From positions 3,689,001-3,753,000 of the forward strand of contig NZ_CP053538.1 in the NCBI RefSeq assembly GCF_013137895.1: a stretch of DNA of 64,000 nt, written 5' to 3'. Every line of letters begins with the position of its first letter. Position 1 is the stretch's first letter. The stretch comes from Hymenobacter taeanensis. GTDB lineage: Bacteria; Bacteroidota; Bacteroidia; Cytophagales; Hymenobacteraceae. Below, piece by piece: positions 26,016 to 35,106 of this stretch. Below the pieces are notes generated by a model. It was not told the origin of the DNA. It saw only the letters and a list, made by a program, of their open reading frames with translations, and searched no databases. The position numbers and the translations under genes are program-made.

Positions 26016-26050
26016 AACAGACCAGCCACCCCTAAGGCAACTGGTCTGTT
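26016..26050 (-). terminator. Terminator of pdhB
   Basis: AACAGACCAG and CTGGTCTGTT form a 10-bp perfect stem, followed on the minus strand by a T-rich GTTTGTTTTT. It lies about 40 bases past the pdhB stop. Confidence 0.8.
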
Positions 26051-26090
26051 GTGCGTATTGAGTAGCAGAGTGTTGCTAGCCCCAAACGAA

Positions 26091-27074
26091 TTACTTGTTC
26101 ACGTACAGCACTTCTTTCACTGCCTTCACCGTGCGCTCCACGTTGGGCAGAGCAGCATCAATGAGCGTCGGTGCGTAGGGCAGGGGCACGTCCATGTTAG
26201 TGATGCGCAGGACGGGAGCGTCGAGGTAGTCGAAGGCGCGGCGCTGTACCATGTACGACAGCTCCGAGCTGATGCTGGCCAGAGGCCAAGCTTCTTCTAC
26301 TACCACCATGCGGTTGGTTTTCTTTACCGACTCGATAAGGGTATCGTAGTCGATGGGGCGAACCGAGCGCAGGTCAATAACCTCGGCGCTGATGCCCTCT
26401 TTGGCCAGCTCATCGGCGGCACCCAGGGCCACTTTCATCATTTTGCCGAAGCTCACGATGGTTACGTTCTCACCGGGGCGTACTACGTTGGCTTTGCCAA
26501 TCGGAATGAGGTACTCTTCCTCAGGAACCTCGCCCTTGTCTCCGTACATCAGCTCCGACTCCATGAAGATAACCGGGTCAGCGTCGCGGATGGCGCTCTT
26601 CAGCAGGCCTTTAGCGTCGTAGGGGGTAGAAGGAACTACCACTTTCAGACCGGGCGTGTTAGCGTACCAGTTCTCGAAGTTCTGGGAGTGCTGCGACGAC
26701 AGCATGCCGGCGTTGCCGGTAGGGCCGCGGAACACGATGGGGCAGGAGTACTGCCCACCCGACATCGAATAGATTTTGGCGGCGGAGTTAATCACCTGGT
26801 CGATTGCCACCAACGAGAAGTTGAAGGTCATGAACTCGATGATGGGCAGCAGACCATTGGCGGCCGCGCCCACCCCGATACCAGCGAAGCCCAGCTCAGC
26901 AATCGGCGTGTCAATCACGCGCTCCGGGCCGAATTCGTCGAGCATACCCTGGCTCACTTTGTAGGCGCCGTTGTACTCGGCTACTTCTTCACCCATCAGA
27001 AATACGCGCGGGTCGCGGCGCATTTCTTCAGACATGGCTTCACGCAGGGCTTCCCGGAATTGGATGGTCCGCAT
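26091..27074 (-). CDS. pdhB: Pyruvate dehydrogenase E1 component, beta subunit
   Basis: 327 aa. Transketolase-like E1 beta subunit, which with E1 alpha decarboxylates pyruvate using thiamine diphosphate and feeds acetyl units to E2. Features: [38 protein letters not shown] at the N-terminus (Glu in [10 protein letters not shown] binds the cofactor), [20 protein letters not shown], ECxxxLAS-type [14 protein letters not shown] and [16 protein letters not shown] at the C-terminus. The alpha subunit and E2 are not adjacent in this window. Confidence 0.95.
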   Translation of the reverse strand: MRTIQFREALREAMSEEMRRDPRVFLMGEEVAEYNGAYKVSQGMLDEFGPERVIDTPIAELGFAGIGVGAAANGLLPIIEFMTFNFSLVAIDQVINSAAKIYSMSGGQYSCPIVFRGPTGNAGMLSSQHSQNFENWYANTPGLKVVVPSTPYDAKGLLKSAIRDADPVIFMESELMYGDKGEVPEEEYLIPIGKANVVRPGENVTIVSFGKMMKVALGAADELAKEGISAEVIDLRSVRPIDYDTLIESVKKTNRMVVVEEAWPLASISSELSYMVQRRAFDYLDAPVLRITNMDVPLPYAPTLIDAALPNVERTVKAVKEVLYVNK

Positions 27075-27215
27075 AATCGTAAGGAAAGACGAAAGAACTG
27101 TTCAGAATCAAAAAGCCGGAGGCTATCCGGCGCGTAAAGCTACAACGAAGCGGTGAGATGGTGAAATAGTGAGATAGTGAGTTTGCCGTTCTAGAGGCGC
27201 GAGTGACCTAGAGCG

Positions 27216-27383
27216 TGTCATTGCGAGGACGCAGGACGAAGCAATCCTTCCTTCCGCCCGCGTCACTTGCCAACCCATTGAAAAGTCCTTACATCCTGTA
27301 TGGAAGTAGGGGCTTTTTTGTAGACCAGCAAATGGCGCGACCGGGAAGGAAAGATTGCTTCGTCCTGCGTCCTCGCAATGACA
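27216..27383. repeat. Intergenic repeat B, copy 2: 168-bp element with 38-bp terminal inverted repeats
   Basis: 27216-27253 and 27346-27383 are reverse complements with one mismatch (starting TGTCATTGCGAGGACGCAGG). The interior is non-coding. It has the size and form of a MITE or REP-type element. The copy at 8938-9103 is a decayed relative. It lies between divergently oriented neighbours: upstream of pdhB and downstream of the OmpA/TPR gene. Confidence 0.8.
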
Positions 27384-27389
27384 GGAGGC

Positions 27390-29204
27390 TTACCGCAGCG
27401 CTTCCAGAAACGCTTTGCCCTTCGCGAAATCCCGGAACTCTAGGTCCTCTACGGCGCGGTTAGCGTAGGTGCGGTCGAGGGCAACGGCGTGGCGCAGGTG
27501 CATGGCCATGGCGGGTTCGTTTTGTTGGCGGGCGGCTACCACGGCCAGGCAGTAGGCCAAGAGTGGGTCATCGGGGCGCAGGGCAATGGCCTCTTGGTAG
27601 ATGTTGGCGGCACCTTGGTAATTGCCCTTCAGTACGTAAATCAGGGCGCGGTTCATGATATTCTGGTAGCTCTTGCCGCTGTAACTAAGGCTGCGTAGGG
27701 CATCATCGAGCTGGCCAACTTCAATTTCGAGGGCGGCTTTATCCGAGAAAACCTTGTTCAGCATAGGCCTAGAGCCCCCAAGCTTAATGGCGTAATCGTA
27801 GTTCTGCAGGGCTTCCAGCTTGTCGCCGGCGCGGTGGTAAGCGGTAGCCACGTGGTAGAACGACTCAGCGGTAGGGTTGCGGTGGGCGGCCAGTGTGAAG
27901 TTGACAGCGGCGCGGCGCAGGTAGGCCTTTTGCACCTTCGGGTTTACTTCTTTCTCAGAGCGCAACAGCAGCACCACTGCCAAGTTGTGATAGGCCTGCC
28001 AGAGGCCCGTAGTAGCCACTGAGGTTTCATAAATGCGCTGCTTTTCGGCCAGTAAGGGCGTGAGTGTGGCCGAATAGCGCAGCTCTTCCGGCGTGAGGGC
28101 ATCAGCCTCGGTCTGCTTTTCTACAATCTTCTTGGAGAGTACATAAATCTCAGAGTCGTAGCGCTTGGGCGCGGTGTAGCGCACGGCCACGGTGCCAAAG
28201 CGCATAACTGGGTAGATGTACTGCTCCAGGTAGTCGTAAAACGACAATGCGTGCAGGCTTTTCTCTTTGGTCGCATACGTGCCGGGCGTGTCGTTGATGA
28301 GCAGCAACACGGAATCTACCTGGGCCGGCCGCAGCGCCGACTCCTGTACCTTGTTCAGGAACAGGTCCCAGCGGCGGTGGTAGGCCTCTGTTTCGAAGTC
28401 AATGTCGCGAACTTTGTTGAGGTAGGAGTCGGTATCTACCTGCTTCTTGTAGTACCTCAACAAGGCCTGCACGCGCTTGTCGGCCAGGCGCGGGTCGTGC
28501 CGGTCAAGCGAGTCGGGAGAGTGGCCCGCTACAATCATCACTTTCTCGGTACGCTGGTTCGCCTCAATGAAATCTTCCAGGGCGGCCACATTGGTGCCCA
28601 GGTAGTTACGGATTTCGGCTTTGCCGGCATCAAAGAAGAAAGGCAGCACCCGGGTACCACTCATGTTATTGCTCACCGACTCAGGCAGCAGGTTCAGGGC
28701 GGTATCTTGGCGCACTACCAGGCGGCTGGTAGTCACAATGCCGCGGGCCAGCTTGATTTCCTTGCCCTTCACGCGCTTACCGTTAGGTTTGAGCTCGTGC
28801 ACGTCGGGGAGAGCTACCAATTCGCCGGGGCTTTTGCGCGGGGAGTAAGGGAAGGCAAACTGCTTGCGAATGAGAAGTTTGTCCTTCTGCTCCTCGTCGT
28901 AGATGTACTCGCCCGACATGAACGTCATGCGCCCGACGGTGTCTTCGCGCAGGCCGTTTTCATAGCGGTAGCTGAGCCCCAGGTTGTAAGCCACGCCTTT
29001 TTTAAGGTGCTTGACGGGCACTTTGGCCGTTACCTCAAACAGCACATTTTCGCCGTTGCTTTCCAGTACGGTTGGCTCTACGGTGATTTGCTGGCCAGAT
29101 TGAGCTGACTTTAGCACCTTGGAGAGGGGCGAGCAGGCGGGCAGAAACCCCGCGGCACCAGCTAAAACAACCAACGAAAACAGACGGGGCAACGTACTTT
29201 GCAT
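27390..29204 (-). CDS. Lipoprotein with OmpA-like and TPR regions
   Basis: 604 aa from ATG at 29204. A longer frame to 29285 is rejected because Met at 29204 begins a lipoprotein signal (LVVLAGAAGFLPACS, lipobox Cys about residue 24). A beta-rich region follows, then an OmpA-like segment (about 215-290, LPFFFDAGKAEIRNYL and VMIVAGHSPDSLDRHDPRLADKRVQALLRYY), and several TPR-like helices in the last ~200 residues (YHNLAVVLLLRSE, ESFYHVATAYHRAGDKLEALQNYDYAI, GNYQGAANIYQEAIALRPDDPLLAYCLAVV). Probably an outer-membrane lipoprotein that touches peptidoglycan. It occurs alone. Confidence 0.8.
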   Translation of the reverse strand: MQSTLPRLFSLVVLAGAAGFLPACSPLSKVLKSAQSGQQITVEPTVLESNGENVLFEVTAKVPVKHLKKGVAYNLGLSYRYENGLREDTVGRMTFMSGEYIYDEEQKDKLLIRKQFAFPYSPRKSPGELVALPDVHELKPNGKRVKGKEIKLARGIVTTSRLVVRQDTALNLLPESVSNNMSGTRVLPFFFDAGKAEIRNYLGTNVAALEDFIEANQRTEKVMIVAGHSPDSLDRHDPRLADKRVQALLRYYKKQVDTDSYLNKVRDIDFETEAYHRRWDLFLNKVQESALRPAQVDSVLLLINDTPGTYATKEKSLHALSFYDYLEQYIYPVMRFGTVAVRYTAPKRYDSEIYVLSKKIVEKQTEADALTPEELRYSATLTPLLAEKQRIYETSVATTGLWQAYHNLAVVLLLRSEKEVNPKVQKAYLRRAAVNFTLAAHRNPTAESFYHVATAYHRAGDKLEALQNYDYAIKLGGSRPMLNKVFSDKAALEIEVGQLDDALRSLSYSGKSYQNIMNRALIYVLKGNYQGAANIYQEAIALRPDDPLLAYCLAVVAARQQNEPAMAMHLRHAVALDRTYANRAVEDLEFRDFAKGKAFLEALR

Positions 29205-29242
29205 AAGCAACAGGAGCGGGGGTGGGGCGGAAATCCAGACAA

Positions 29243-29250
29243 CAAACGTA
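29243..29250 (-). promoter_or_regulatory. Candidate TAnnTTTG -7 element for the OmpA/TPR lipoprotein
   Basis: The minus strand reads TACGTTTG, matching TAnnTTTG, 39 bases before the chosen start at 29204. This also supports that start over 29285. No clear -33 element. Confidence 0.35.
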
Positions 29251-29372
29251 AAACTGCCCACCACAGACGTATCTTGCGGAGCCATTTTACCGTAAGTGCT
29301 TGATACACTCCGTGAATTAGTATATTTTGGTCAATAGGTTAGCCACCGAAGGCAGCTTCTACTTCAGTACAT

Positions 29373-29591
29373 ATGAAACGACTAACCGACTTTATAGAAA
29401 AGCAGAGCTTTGGCGTCTGCAACGCCCTGGGCAACCGGTTAGGCTTCTCCTCCAGCAGTGTGCGGCTATCCTTCGTGTATGCCTCTTTCTTTACTTTCGG
29501 CTCGCCTATTGTGCTGTATTTTGCTTTGGCCTTCTGGATGAACGTTCGGCGGGCTATGCGGCGGCAGCGCAGCACAGTTTGGGATTTGTAA
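29373..29591 (+). CDS. PspC-domain small membrane protein
   Basis: 72 aa. KRLTDFIEKQSFGVCNALGNRLGFSSSSVRLSFVYASFF fits the PspC domain (a soluble turn then a transmembrane helix, about 38-58, FTFGSPIVLYFALAFWM) with a basic C-terminal tail. PspC proteins sense or buffer envelope stress at the inner membrane. Starts at ATG 29373, stand-alone, ends at a terminator shared with the convergent GT2 gene. Confidence 0.8.
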   Translation: MKRLTDFIEKQSFGVCNALGNRLGFSSSSVRLSFVYASFFTFGSPIVLYFALAFWMNVRRAMRRQRSTVWDL

Positions 29592-29621
29592 TCGTTTCAG
29601 CTTCGAGTTACAAAATTTTTG

Positions 29622-29656
29622 AAAAGCCCGCGTTGCCTTCTGCAGCGCGGGCTTTT
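29622..29656. terminator. Bidirectional terminator between PspC and GT2 genes
   Basis: AAAAGCCCGCG and CGCGGGCTTTT form an 11-bp perfect GC-rich stem with A/T tracts on both sides, which suits both strands. Confidence 0.85.
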
Positions 29657-29679
29657 ATATAAGGGCTTTTGCCAGGCTA

Positions 29680-30840
29680 CTAGGTAAGCAAGTCAGGCTC
29701 TAATTCTGAGAAATGCTTCTTGCCTTTGCCAAAGTAGGCCCAAACCAAACTACCTCGGTACAGGCCTGCCCGCTCGGCGGTACGCCGTAGCGGCGGAAAT
29801 TTCTGTCGCCGTTGGCGCCAGTAGGCCAGTTGCCGCCAGAATTGCCAGTGCGCCCGCAAAATAGCTCGAAACTCGGGAGTGTTGCCTTGGGTGAGCAGGC
29901 GCAGGGCAGCTACCCAGTCAAGCAGCAGGCGGGTGGTTACGGTACCAAGTAGCTCACTGCCATGGGTGTTCATGTACACCAGGGCTAACCCGTTGCGGAA
30001 GTTCAGGAAGGTTTTACGTGGGTTTGATTTATGCAAGGTGCCGCCCCCCACATGGTACACCATACTGACGCCCTGGTACCACACCTCAAAGCCAGCGTTT
30101 TGCAGGCGCCAGCAGAGGTCAATTTCTTCCATGTGCGCAAAAAACCTGGGCTCTAGGCCACCTAGTTGGTGCCAGGCAGTAGCCCGCACGAGCATGCAGG
30201 CGCCGGTGGCCCACGCTACTGGCCTAGCATCGTTGTACTGGCCTTGGTCGGTCTCGAGGGTGTCAAAGAGGCGGCCGCGGCAGAAGGGATAACCCAGGCG
30301 GTCGAGGTAGCCGCCGCCGGCACCGGCGTATTCCAGAAGCTGCCGCTCGGTCTCATTGCGGCTATACTGCCTGATTTTGGGTTGACAGGCAGCTATTTGG
30401 GGGCGTTGCTCCAGCAATTCTCGCTGGGGGCGCAGCCAACTGGGTGTTACCTCCACATCAGAGTTAAGCAGCACGTAGTACCGGAATCCAAACGTGTCAG
30501 TCCAGTCTTGGCCACGCGCTGCCTGTGGCCGCGGGTTTTTGGGCGCATTTGTCAGTGGTCCGGTCCATCGTACATCATCAAGGGCCGCATTATACCCTTT
30601 GCAGAAGCCTAGATTGTGCGCCAGCCTAATTACCCGCACCTGCGGAAACTCCTGCTCAAGCATGGCTACCGAGTCATCAGTAGAGGCGTTATCGGCCACA
30701 AAAACGGTGGCCCCATCGGAGTAGGCCAGCACCGATGGCAGGAAGCGGCGCAGGAAATCCTGGCCGTTCCAGTTGAGTATTACCACCGCTACATCGGCGC
30801 AGGGGCTGGGAGCTAGGCCACTGTTAGAGGCCAAAGCCAC
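29680..30840 (-). CDS. Glycosyltransferase family 2 (rhamnosyltransferase-like)
   Basis: 386 aa GT-A enzyme. VAVVILNWNGQDFLRRFLPSVL and VFVADNASTDDSVAMLEQEFP form the nucleotide-binding half, YVLLNSDVEVTPSWL carries the DxD-type metal site (NSDVE), ATGACMLVRATAWHQLGGLEPRFFAHMEEIDLCWRLQNAGFEV is the acceptor half with the ED/EEIDLCWR motif. It resembles bacterial rhamnosyl/dTDP-sugar transferases of surface glycans. The ATG at 30840 overlaps the end of ybaB by 17 bases, so the two are co-transcribed. The internal insertion around residues 95-110 (LTNAPKNPRPQAARG) is unusual for the family. Confidence 0.88.
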   Translation of the reverse strand: MALASNSGLAPSPCADVAVVILNWNGQDFLRRFLPSVLAYSDGATVFVADNASTDDSVAMLEQEFPQVRVIRLAHNLGFCKGYNAALDDVRWTGPLTNAPKNPRPQAARGQDWTDTFGFRYYVLLNSDVEVTPSWLRPQRELLEQRPQIAACQPKIRQYSRNETERQLLEYAGAGGGYLDRLGYPFCRGRLFDTLETDQGQYNDARPVAWATGACMLVRATAWHQLGGLEPRFFAHMEEIDLCWRLQNAGFEVWYQGVSMVYHVGGGTLHKSNPRKTFLNFRNGLALVYMNTHGSELLGTVTTRLLLDWVAALRLLTQGNTPEFRAILRAHWQFWRQLAYWRQRRQKFPPLRRTAERAGLYRGSLVWAYFGKGKKHFSELEPDLLT

Positions 30841-31159
30841 CGAGGTCGAGGCCGGGAATATTGGGGATGAGGCCCGACGTCTTGCTCTTCATTTCTTCCT
30901 TGGCCTTTTCGCCGGCTTCTTCCATCACCTTGTTCACGGCCGCTACCACTAGGTCGGCAAGCATGTCACGGTCTTGGGGTTGGAGCAGGGATTCGTCGAT
31001 TTCCAGCTTTAGCAGGCGGCGCTGGCCGTTAGCAGTGGCCTTCACCAAGCCGCCCCCCGACTCGGCGGTGGCGGTAATGTGTTGCAGTTCATCTTGGGCC
31101 TGCTTCATCTTGTCCTGAAGCTCTTTCATTTTGCCCATCATCCCCATTACATCAAACAT
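30824..31159 (-). CDS. YbaB/EbfC family nucleoid-associated protein
   Basis: 111 aa. MFDVMGMMGKMKELQDKMKQAQDELQ is the long N-terminal helix, followed by the beta strands ATANGQRRLLKLEIDESLL and LADLVVAAVNKVMEEAGEKAKEEM, the standard YbaB tweezers-like dimer fold that binds DNA. The C-terminal Gly-rich tail (IPNIPGLDLGGFGL) is common in Bacteroidota members. The recR/dnaX neighbours found in many bacteria are absent; here it overlaps a GT2 gene. Confidence 0.92.
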   Translation of the reverse strand: MFDVMGMMGKMKELQDKMKQAQDELQHITATAESGGGLVKATANGQRRLLKLEIDESLLQPQDRDMLADLVVAAVNKVMEEAGEKAKEEMKSKTSGLIPNIPGLDLGGFGL

Positions 31160-31504
31160 CTTTTAGAATCGTTGTTTCCAGCTAAATGGAAGGGTTTTTA
31201 AAATTGTTTTGCTACAGCTTGCTACAGGACTTCGCCTCTGTTGAGCCCGGGAGGAGCATCTCACCAGGCTCTAGGATATATCCACAATAAGTCTGTGCCA
31301 CCGGCTCCTCAAGGAAAAAGCCAGTGGCGCAATTTACGTAAAGCATACGCATTACGTAATGGTAGAGCGGCGTGCCAGCGCCTTCGAAGTGACCGGGCAG
31401 TAGCCCTACCCCGGCGAGGGTGCCACCGCCAGCCTAACGGCCTGGGAAAACCTGGCCGACGCACTAGGCCGGGTGGGGCTTACCCCACCGCGCTCCTGAA
31501 CTAG
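31160..31504. other. Intergenic stretch with possible decayed coding DNA
   Basis: 345 bases between ybaB and the NmrA-like remnant. A short plus-strand frame (about 31340-31500) reads AFEVTG then a stop, then GATASLTAWENLADALG; this might be further debris of an old gene but matches nothing I can name. Confidence 0.4.
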
Positions 31505-31812
31505 ACGTTCGCTCTCACCGGCCGCGGGCCTATAGTTCCCCTGAACTGACCGTCGAGCTGACGGTAGTTGTTGGCTAGCCCATTACCTACGTGCCCATTT
31601 CGCTGGAAGACTACCGCTTAACCCTGCTGGCCGCCGGTATGCCCATGCCCACTGTGGCCTACGTGGTAAGTTCTAGCAGGTTCAGCATACCAAGCGGGCA
31701 GTTGGCCTTGATAGATGCTACCCCGCCTCGCCAAGTGTAGGGCCGGAAGCCTCAGCACTTGGCGGCTATTCTGCCGCCCGTGCCGGATAAAGACGCCTTT
31801 GGAGGCATCTGA
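31505..31812 (+). pseudogene. Decayed C-terminal part of an NmrA-type NAD(P)-binding protein
   Basis: TFALTG (31505-31522) is followed after a frame change by RAYSSPELTVELTVVVG, an in-frame TAG at 31576-31578, PITYVPISLEDYRLTLLAAG, a second in-frame TAG at 31738-31740, and GRKPQHLAAIL. In intact NmrA-family proteins these pieces form one continuous block (FxLTGPxxxS...GRPITYVPIS.E.Y...LxAAG...GRxPxxL). One frameshift and two stops make it non-functional; the upstream nucleotide-binding half is missing or beyond recognition. Confidence 0.7.
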
Positions 31813-32095
31813 TGAGTACTTTCCACTAAAGGAGCAAGGTCTTTGTTTTTCAGAGAAGCGAGGTTTAGTGCAAGCACATCAGCGGTAGGTTGCCATATAC
31901 TTACTTCCTATGCCGCTGCCGCGACTAAGTAGGTGCATTCTGCTTTAGTCAGGCAACTGTCTCGGTCCTGGCAGCATCTGCTGGCTGTGCTCCCCTCACT
32001 TATTCACCTTCCCGTGCAACGGCAGCAGTTGTCCGTTGCGCGCTATACTGCACAGGAAGCAGTAGAGGCTCGTGCTTAACCCTAGTTCACTCTCC

Positions 32096-32851
32096 ATGAC
32101 TCCTCTCTTCCCAAACACCACGCCACAGACACTTGCCCGTCTGGGTGGGGCCTTGTATTTAGCCATCATCGTATGTGGAGCTTTCTCAGAAGGGTTTGTA
32201 ATGAGCCAGTTGGTGGTATCGGGCGATGCCGCGGCTACGGCGCGCAACATCCTGGCGGCCCCAGGGCTGTGGCAATGCGCCGTACTGCTTAATGTGCTGC
32301 TCGTCTTGTGTGCCGTGCCCCTGCAATGGATTGAGTATGTACTCCTTCGGCCCGTTCATCACCGCCTCGCCCTGCTGGCCTTAGTGCTAAACCTGGTGTC
32401 GCTGTCGGTAGAATCAGTGAGCAAAGTGTTTATGCTCCTCGTGCTGCCAACGCTGGAAAACACACAGTATATGCACACCCTGGGTCCGCAGCAGGTGGCT
32501 ATGTTGGCGCACCTGCTATTGCATGCGCACGGTGTGGCGTTTAATGTCGCCTTACTGTTTTTCGGCCTCACCTGCCTGGTAAATGGCTACCTGATTTTCC
32601 ACTCAGGCTACTTGCCCAAAGTCCTGGGCGTGGGGATGCAAGCTGCGGGGGGCAGCTATGTGGCGAGTTGCCTGGCCGCACTGTTTGCCCCGGCCTTGGC
32701 GGAGATGCTGCTACCAGCACTATTGCTGGTGCCGTTCCTCGGGGAGTTGTGCTTGTGCCTGTGGTTACTCCTTAAGGGAGTGAACATAACTACGTGGAAG
32801 GCTAGCGCAGCTCAGAGTCAGAAACTGAGGCCCGTGTTAGTGGGAGAGTAA
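32096..32851 (+). CDS. DUF4386 family membrane protein
   Basis: 251 aa from ATG at 32096 (a GTG eight codons upstream is possible). Six or so hydrophobic helices are visible (LGGALYLAIIVCGAFSEGFV, LWQCAVLLNVLLVLCAVPLQ, LALLALVLNLVSLSVESVSKV, GVAFNVALLFFGLTCLVNG, YVASCLAALFAPALAEML, LLLVPFLGELCLCLWLLLKG). The first helix with RLGGALYL, and the FGLxCLxxGYLIFxSGYLPKxLGxxM block, match DUF4386. Inner-membrane protein of unknown function. Confidence 0.88.
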   Translation: MTPLFPNTTPQTLARLGGALYLAIIVCGAFSEGFVMSQLVVSGDAAATARNILAAPGLWQCAVLLNVLLVLCAVPLQWIEYVLLRPVHHRLALLALVLNLVSLSVESVSKVFMLLVLPTLENTQYMHTLGPQQVAMLAHLLLHAHGVAFNVALLFFGLTCLVNGYLIFHSGYLPKVLGVGMQAAGGSYVASCLAALFAPALAEMLLPALLLVPFLGELCLCLWLLLKGVNITTWKASAAQSQKLRPVLVGE

Positions 32852-33069
32852 CGGTGTCCTGAGAAGCACGAAACAGTCATCAGGCGTCTTGCCTGACGGG
32901 CTCAGTACTCATAACGACTGTGCGGCAAAGTGTGCGCTGCAGCTACCTGAGCACACCGCTAGCAGAATTTACTGCCACTAGGGGGTTATTGATTTTGGGT
33001 GAATTTCCTGGTCAGTTCGCCGGTAATTAATAAGAGCTTGGGAACTGCCTGCGCAGGTCTGGTAAGTGC

Positions 33070-35031
33070 TTAACGCAAAATGGTAACAGTGCCCTGTCGC
33101 ACCACATGCTGGTTGGCTTGGTCGTTGGCCTCAAAGCGCCACACGTAAGCGCCGGGTACCGGCGCGGCGGTGCCAATCCGGCCGTCCCAGGTTTGGTTGC
33201 GGGTGGTAGCCTTGAATACTTCTTGTCCGTTGCGGTCAATCACCACAAACCGGAAATTATCAAGGTAACTACCTTTGAGCTCCAGCACATCATTCAGGCC
33301 GTCGCCGTTGGGAGTGAAGGCAGTGGGCACAAAAAGCTTGAGGGCGCGTGCTACGGTAGCAATGTTTGAGTAGCTGGGGCTTGCTAGGCCACCTCCCGTT
33401 ACCTCAATGCGGTAGCGAAGTACCTGCTGGTTCTGCTGGCTAATTAAGGGAGCAAGATCCGAAATGGCTAAGCTAGTGCCCGCAGCAATGGTGCCCAAAG
33501 CGGCACCATCGGCCCCGAGGCCGACTACCCGGTAGCTGACCGGCACCGCCGGATCAGGTCCCTGAAAAGCCGTCCAAGTTAAACTAACTAGCGTACCCTC
33601 CTGGTTTGCACTGCTGGCAGTAAGCAAAACCGGGCAGGTGGTGGGGCTGCTACTTGAGCGGTTGCCGCAGGCATTCTGGAACAGCGCCGAATAGCACAGC
33701 GAACCAGTAAGGGTATTGATAGAGTCGCGGAGGGTGCGGTTTGGGGTGGTGCGCAGCTCTGAGCCGTTACGCAGGTAGGTGAGCTGCCCCCCGGTAGGCG
33801 TGCCCGGTACTACAGCCGTTAACTCTACCTGATTACGCAGGTTAAATGACGCACTGAGGCGCGGGGCAGGAGGTGCCAGGGTAGAAACGGTGGTGACGGT
33901 GGCCTCATTAGAAACGGAGGCTACGGAACCAGATACCGCCGTAAGCTGGTAGGTGTAGGCCTCTCCGCACGTTACGTCGGGGTCTTCGTACTGAGTAGTG
34001 CCGGCGGGTAGGGTGCGCAGGGTTTGGCCGTTGCGGGTAAGCACAAAGCTACCCGGCTGGCTGGTGGCCCACGTGAGGCGGTTTCGCCCATCCAGCGAGG
34101 TGGCTGTCAACGCCACGGCGCAGATATTGGTAGAGCTAAGAGCTGTGGTAGATGGCTGGCAGGCATCGGTCAGGAGCAAGCGGTAGCAGCCGGTGGGGGT
34201 GGTAGCGGCCAGGGTGTAGCTGGTAGCAGCTGCCGGAACCGTAGCCACAGTGCGGTAGCCGGTGGGGGCGGCGCCATCGGCTACCTGCAGGCTATAGGTG
34301 TAAGCCGGCTGCAGGGCCGCAAACTGAAACTGCAACGTGTTGGACCCACTCACCGCCAGCCGCTGCATGACTGGCTGCTGCGGGGCTGGCAGCGGCGTAA
34401 ACGACTGCTGGGCCGAGTTGGTGCATAACTCAGCCGATACATAGCTCCCCGCCACGGTCACCGTTGTTACGCCAGTAACCGGAAAGGTGGTTTGCGTACC
34501 AGAGCGAACGGCTACAGCCGGCCCGGAGCCTACTTGAACGGTATAGCTGTCATAGGTGCGGTCCGTTACGGTTACCTGCACGGTGCCGGGACCGCAGGCC
34601 TGGAGCGTGAAGGTAGGCGGGGGAGAGGCCTTAACTTCAAAGGCCGGAGGTACCACCAAAGCCCCCGATGAGCTTCCGGAGCCGGCATTAGCATTCACAT
34701 TAATAGAAACTACCAACGGGCCTTCCCGTTCCGGAGTGAAGAAAACGGAGGTATCGCCCTCCGCGAAGCTACAGGCAGCAGAGGGGTTGGCAATTTTATA
34801 GAAGTTTCGCCGGTTAGCGGGTTTCGGTACGCTACGGTCTACAATGCGCACTTTGCGCCCTAAGCACAAAAAGCGGCCCGTAATGGGTTGCTTGGTGAGG
34901 GCATCTACAAACTGAAAGTTGAATTCGGGGCCTACGGGAACCGTTGGGGTGCATTGCGCCCACACGAGGGTAGTGGGGAGCAGGGAAAGGGTAAACAGGA
35001 AAAGCAGGGCCGGTACTATCCTTTTCATCAT
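33070..35031 (-). CDS. Secreted protein with T9SS type B sorting domain
   Basis: 653 aa. A signal peptide (MMKRIVPALLFLFTLSLLPTTLVWAQC) is followed by several Ig/fibronectin-like beta-sandwich repeats (PKD/FN3-like blocks around 150-560, with repeated CGEAYTYQLTAVSG-type strands). A C-terminal CHU_C/gliding-type type B sorting domain (about 565-653) begins FVPTAFTPNGDGLNDVLEL and ends YVWRFEA...GTVTILR. It is predicted to be exported by the type IX system and attached at the surface. Extracellular adhesion or structure is a guess. Confidence 0.88.
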   Translation of the reverse strand: MMKRIVPALLFLFTLSLLPTTLVWAQCTPTVPVGPEFNFQFVDALTKQPITGRFLCLGRKVRIVDRSVPKPANRRNFYKIANPSAACSFAEGDTSVFFTPEREGPLVVSINVNANAGSGSSSGALVVPPAFEVKASPPPTFTLQACGPGTVQVTVTDRTYDSYTVQVGSGPAVAVRSGTQTTFPVTGVTTVTVAGSYVSAELCTNSAQQSFTPLPAPQQPVMQRLAVSGSNTLQFQFAALQPAYTYSLQVADGAAPTGYRTVATVPAAATSYTLAATTPTGCYRLLLTDACQPSTTALSSTNICAVALTATSLDGRNRLTWATSQPGSFVLTRNGQTLRTLPAGTTQYEDPDVTCGEAYTYQLTAVSGSVASVSNEATVTTVSTLAPPAPRLSASFNLRNQVELTAVVPGTPTGGQLTYLRNGSELRTTPNRTLRDSINTLTGSLCYSALFQNACGNRSSSSPTTCPVLLTASSANQEGTLVSLTWTAFQGPDPAVPVSYRVVGLGADGAALGTIAAGTSLAISDLAPLISQQNQQVLRYRIEVTGGGLASPSYSNIATVARALKLFVPTAFTPNGDGLNDVLELKGSYLDNFRFVVIDRNGQEVFKATTRNQTWDGRIGTAAPVPGAYVWRFEANDQANQHVVRQGTVTILR

Positions 35032-35106
35032 GCCTTAACGGTTGAAGTAGGCAGTTATGCTTGCCTAGTGCTTAAAAATAGCAGCAAGTATCAGATTACG
35101 CGCGGC

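Noticed and set aside
26049..27137. 362-codon plus-strand frame opposite pdhB
   Set aside because: Shadow of the GC-rich pdhB codons; pdhB is unmistakable and the plus frame has no recognisable protein pattern.
28251..29108. 285-codon plus-strand frame opposite the OmpA/TPR lipoprotein
   Set aside because: Antisense to a recognised gene; composition is Val/Gly/His-rich as expected of a shadow.
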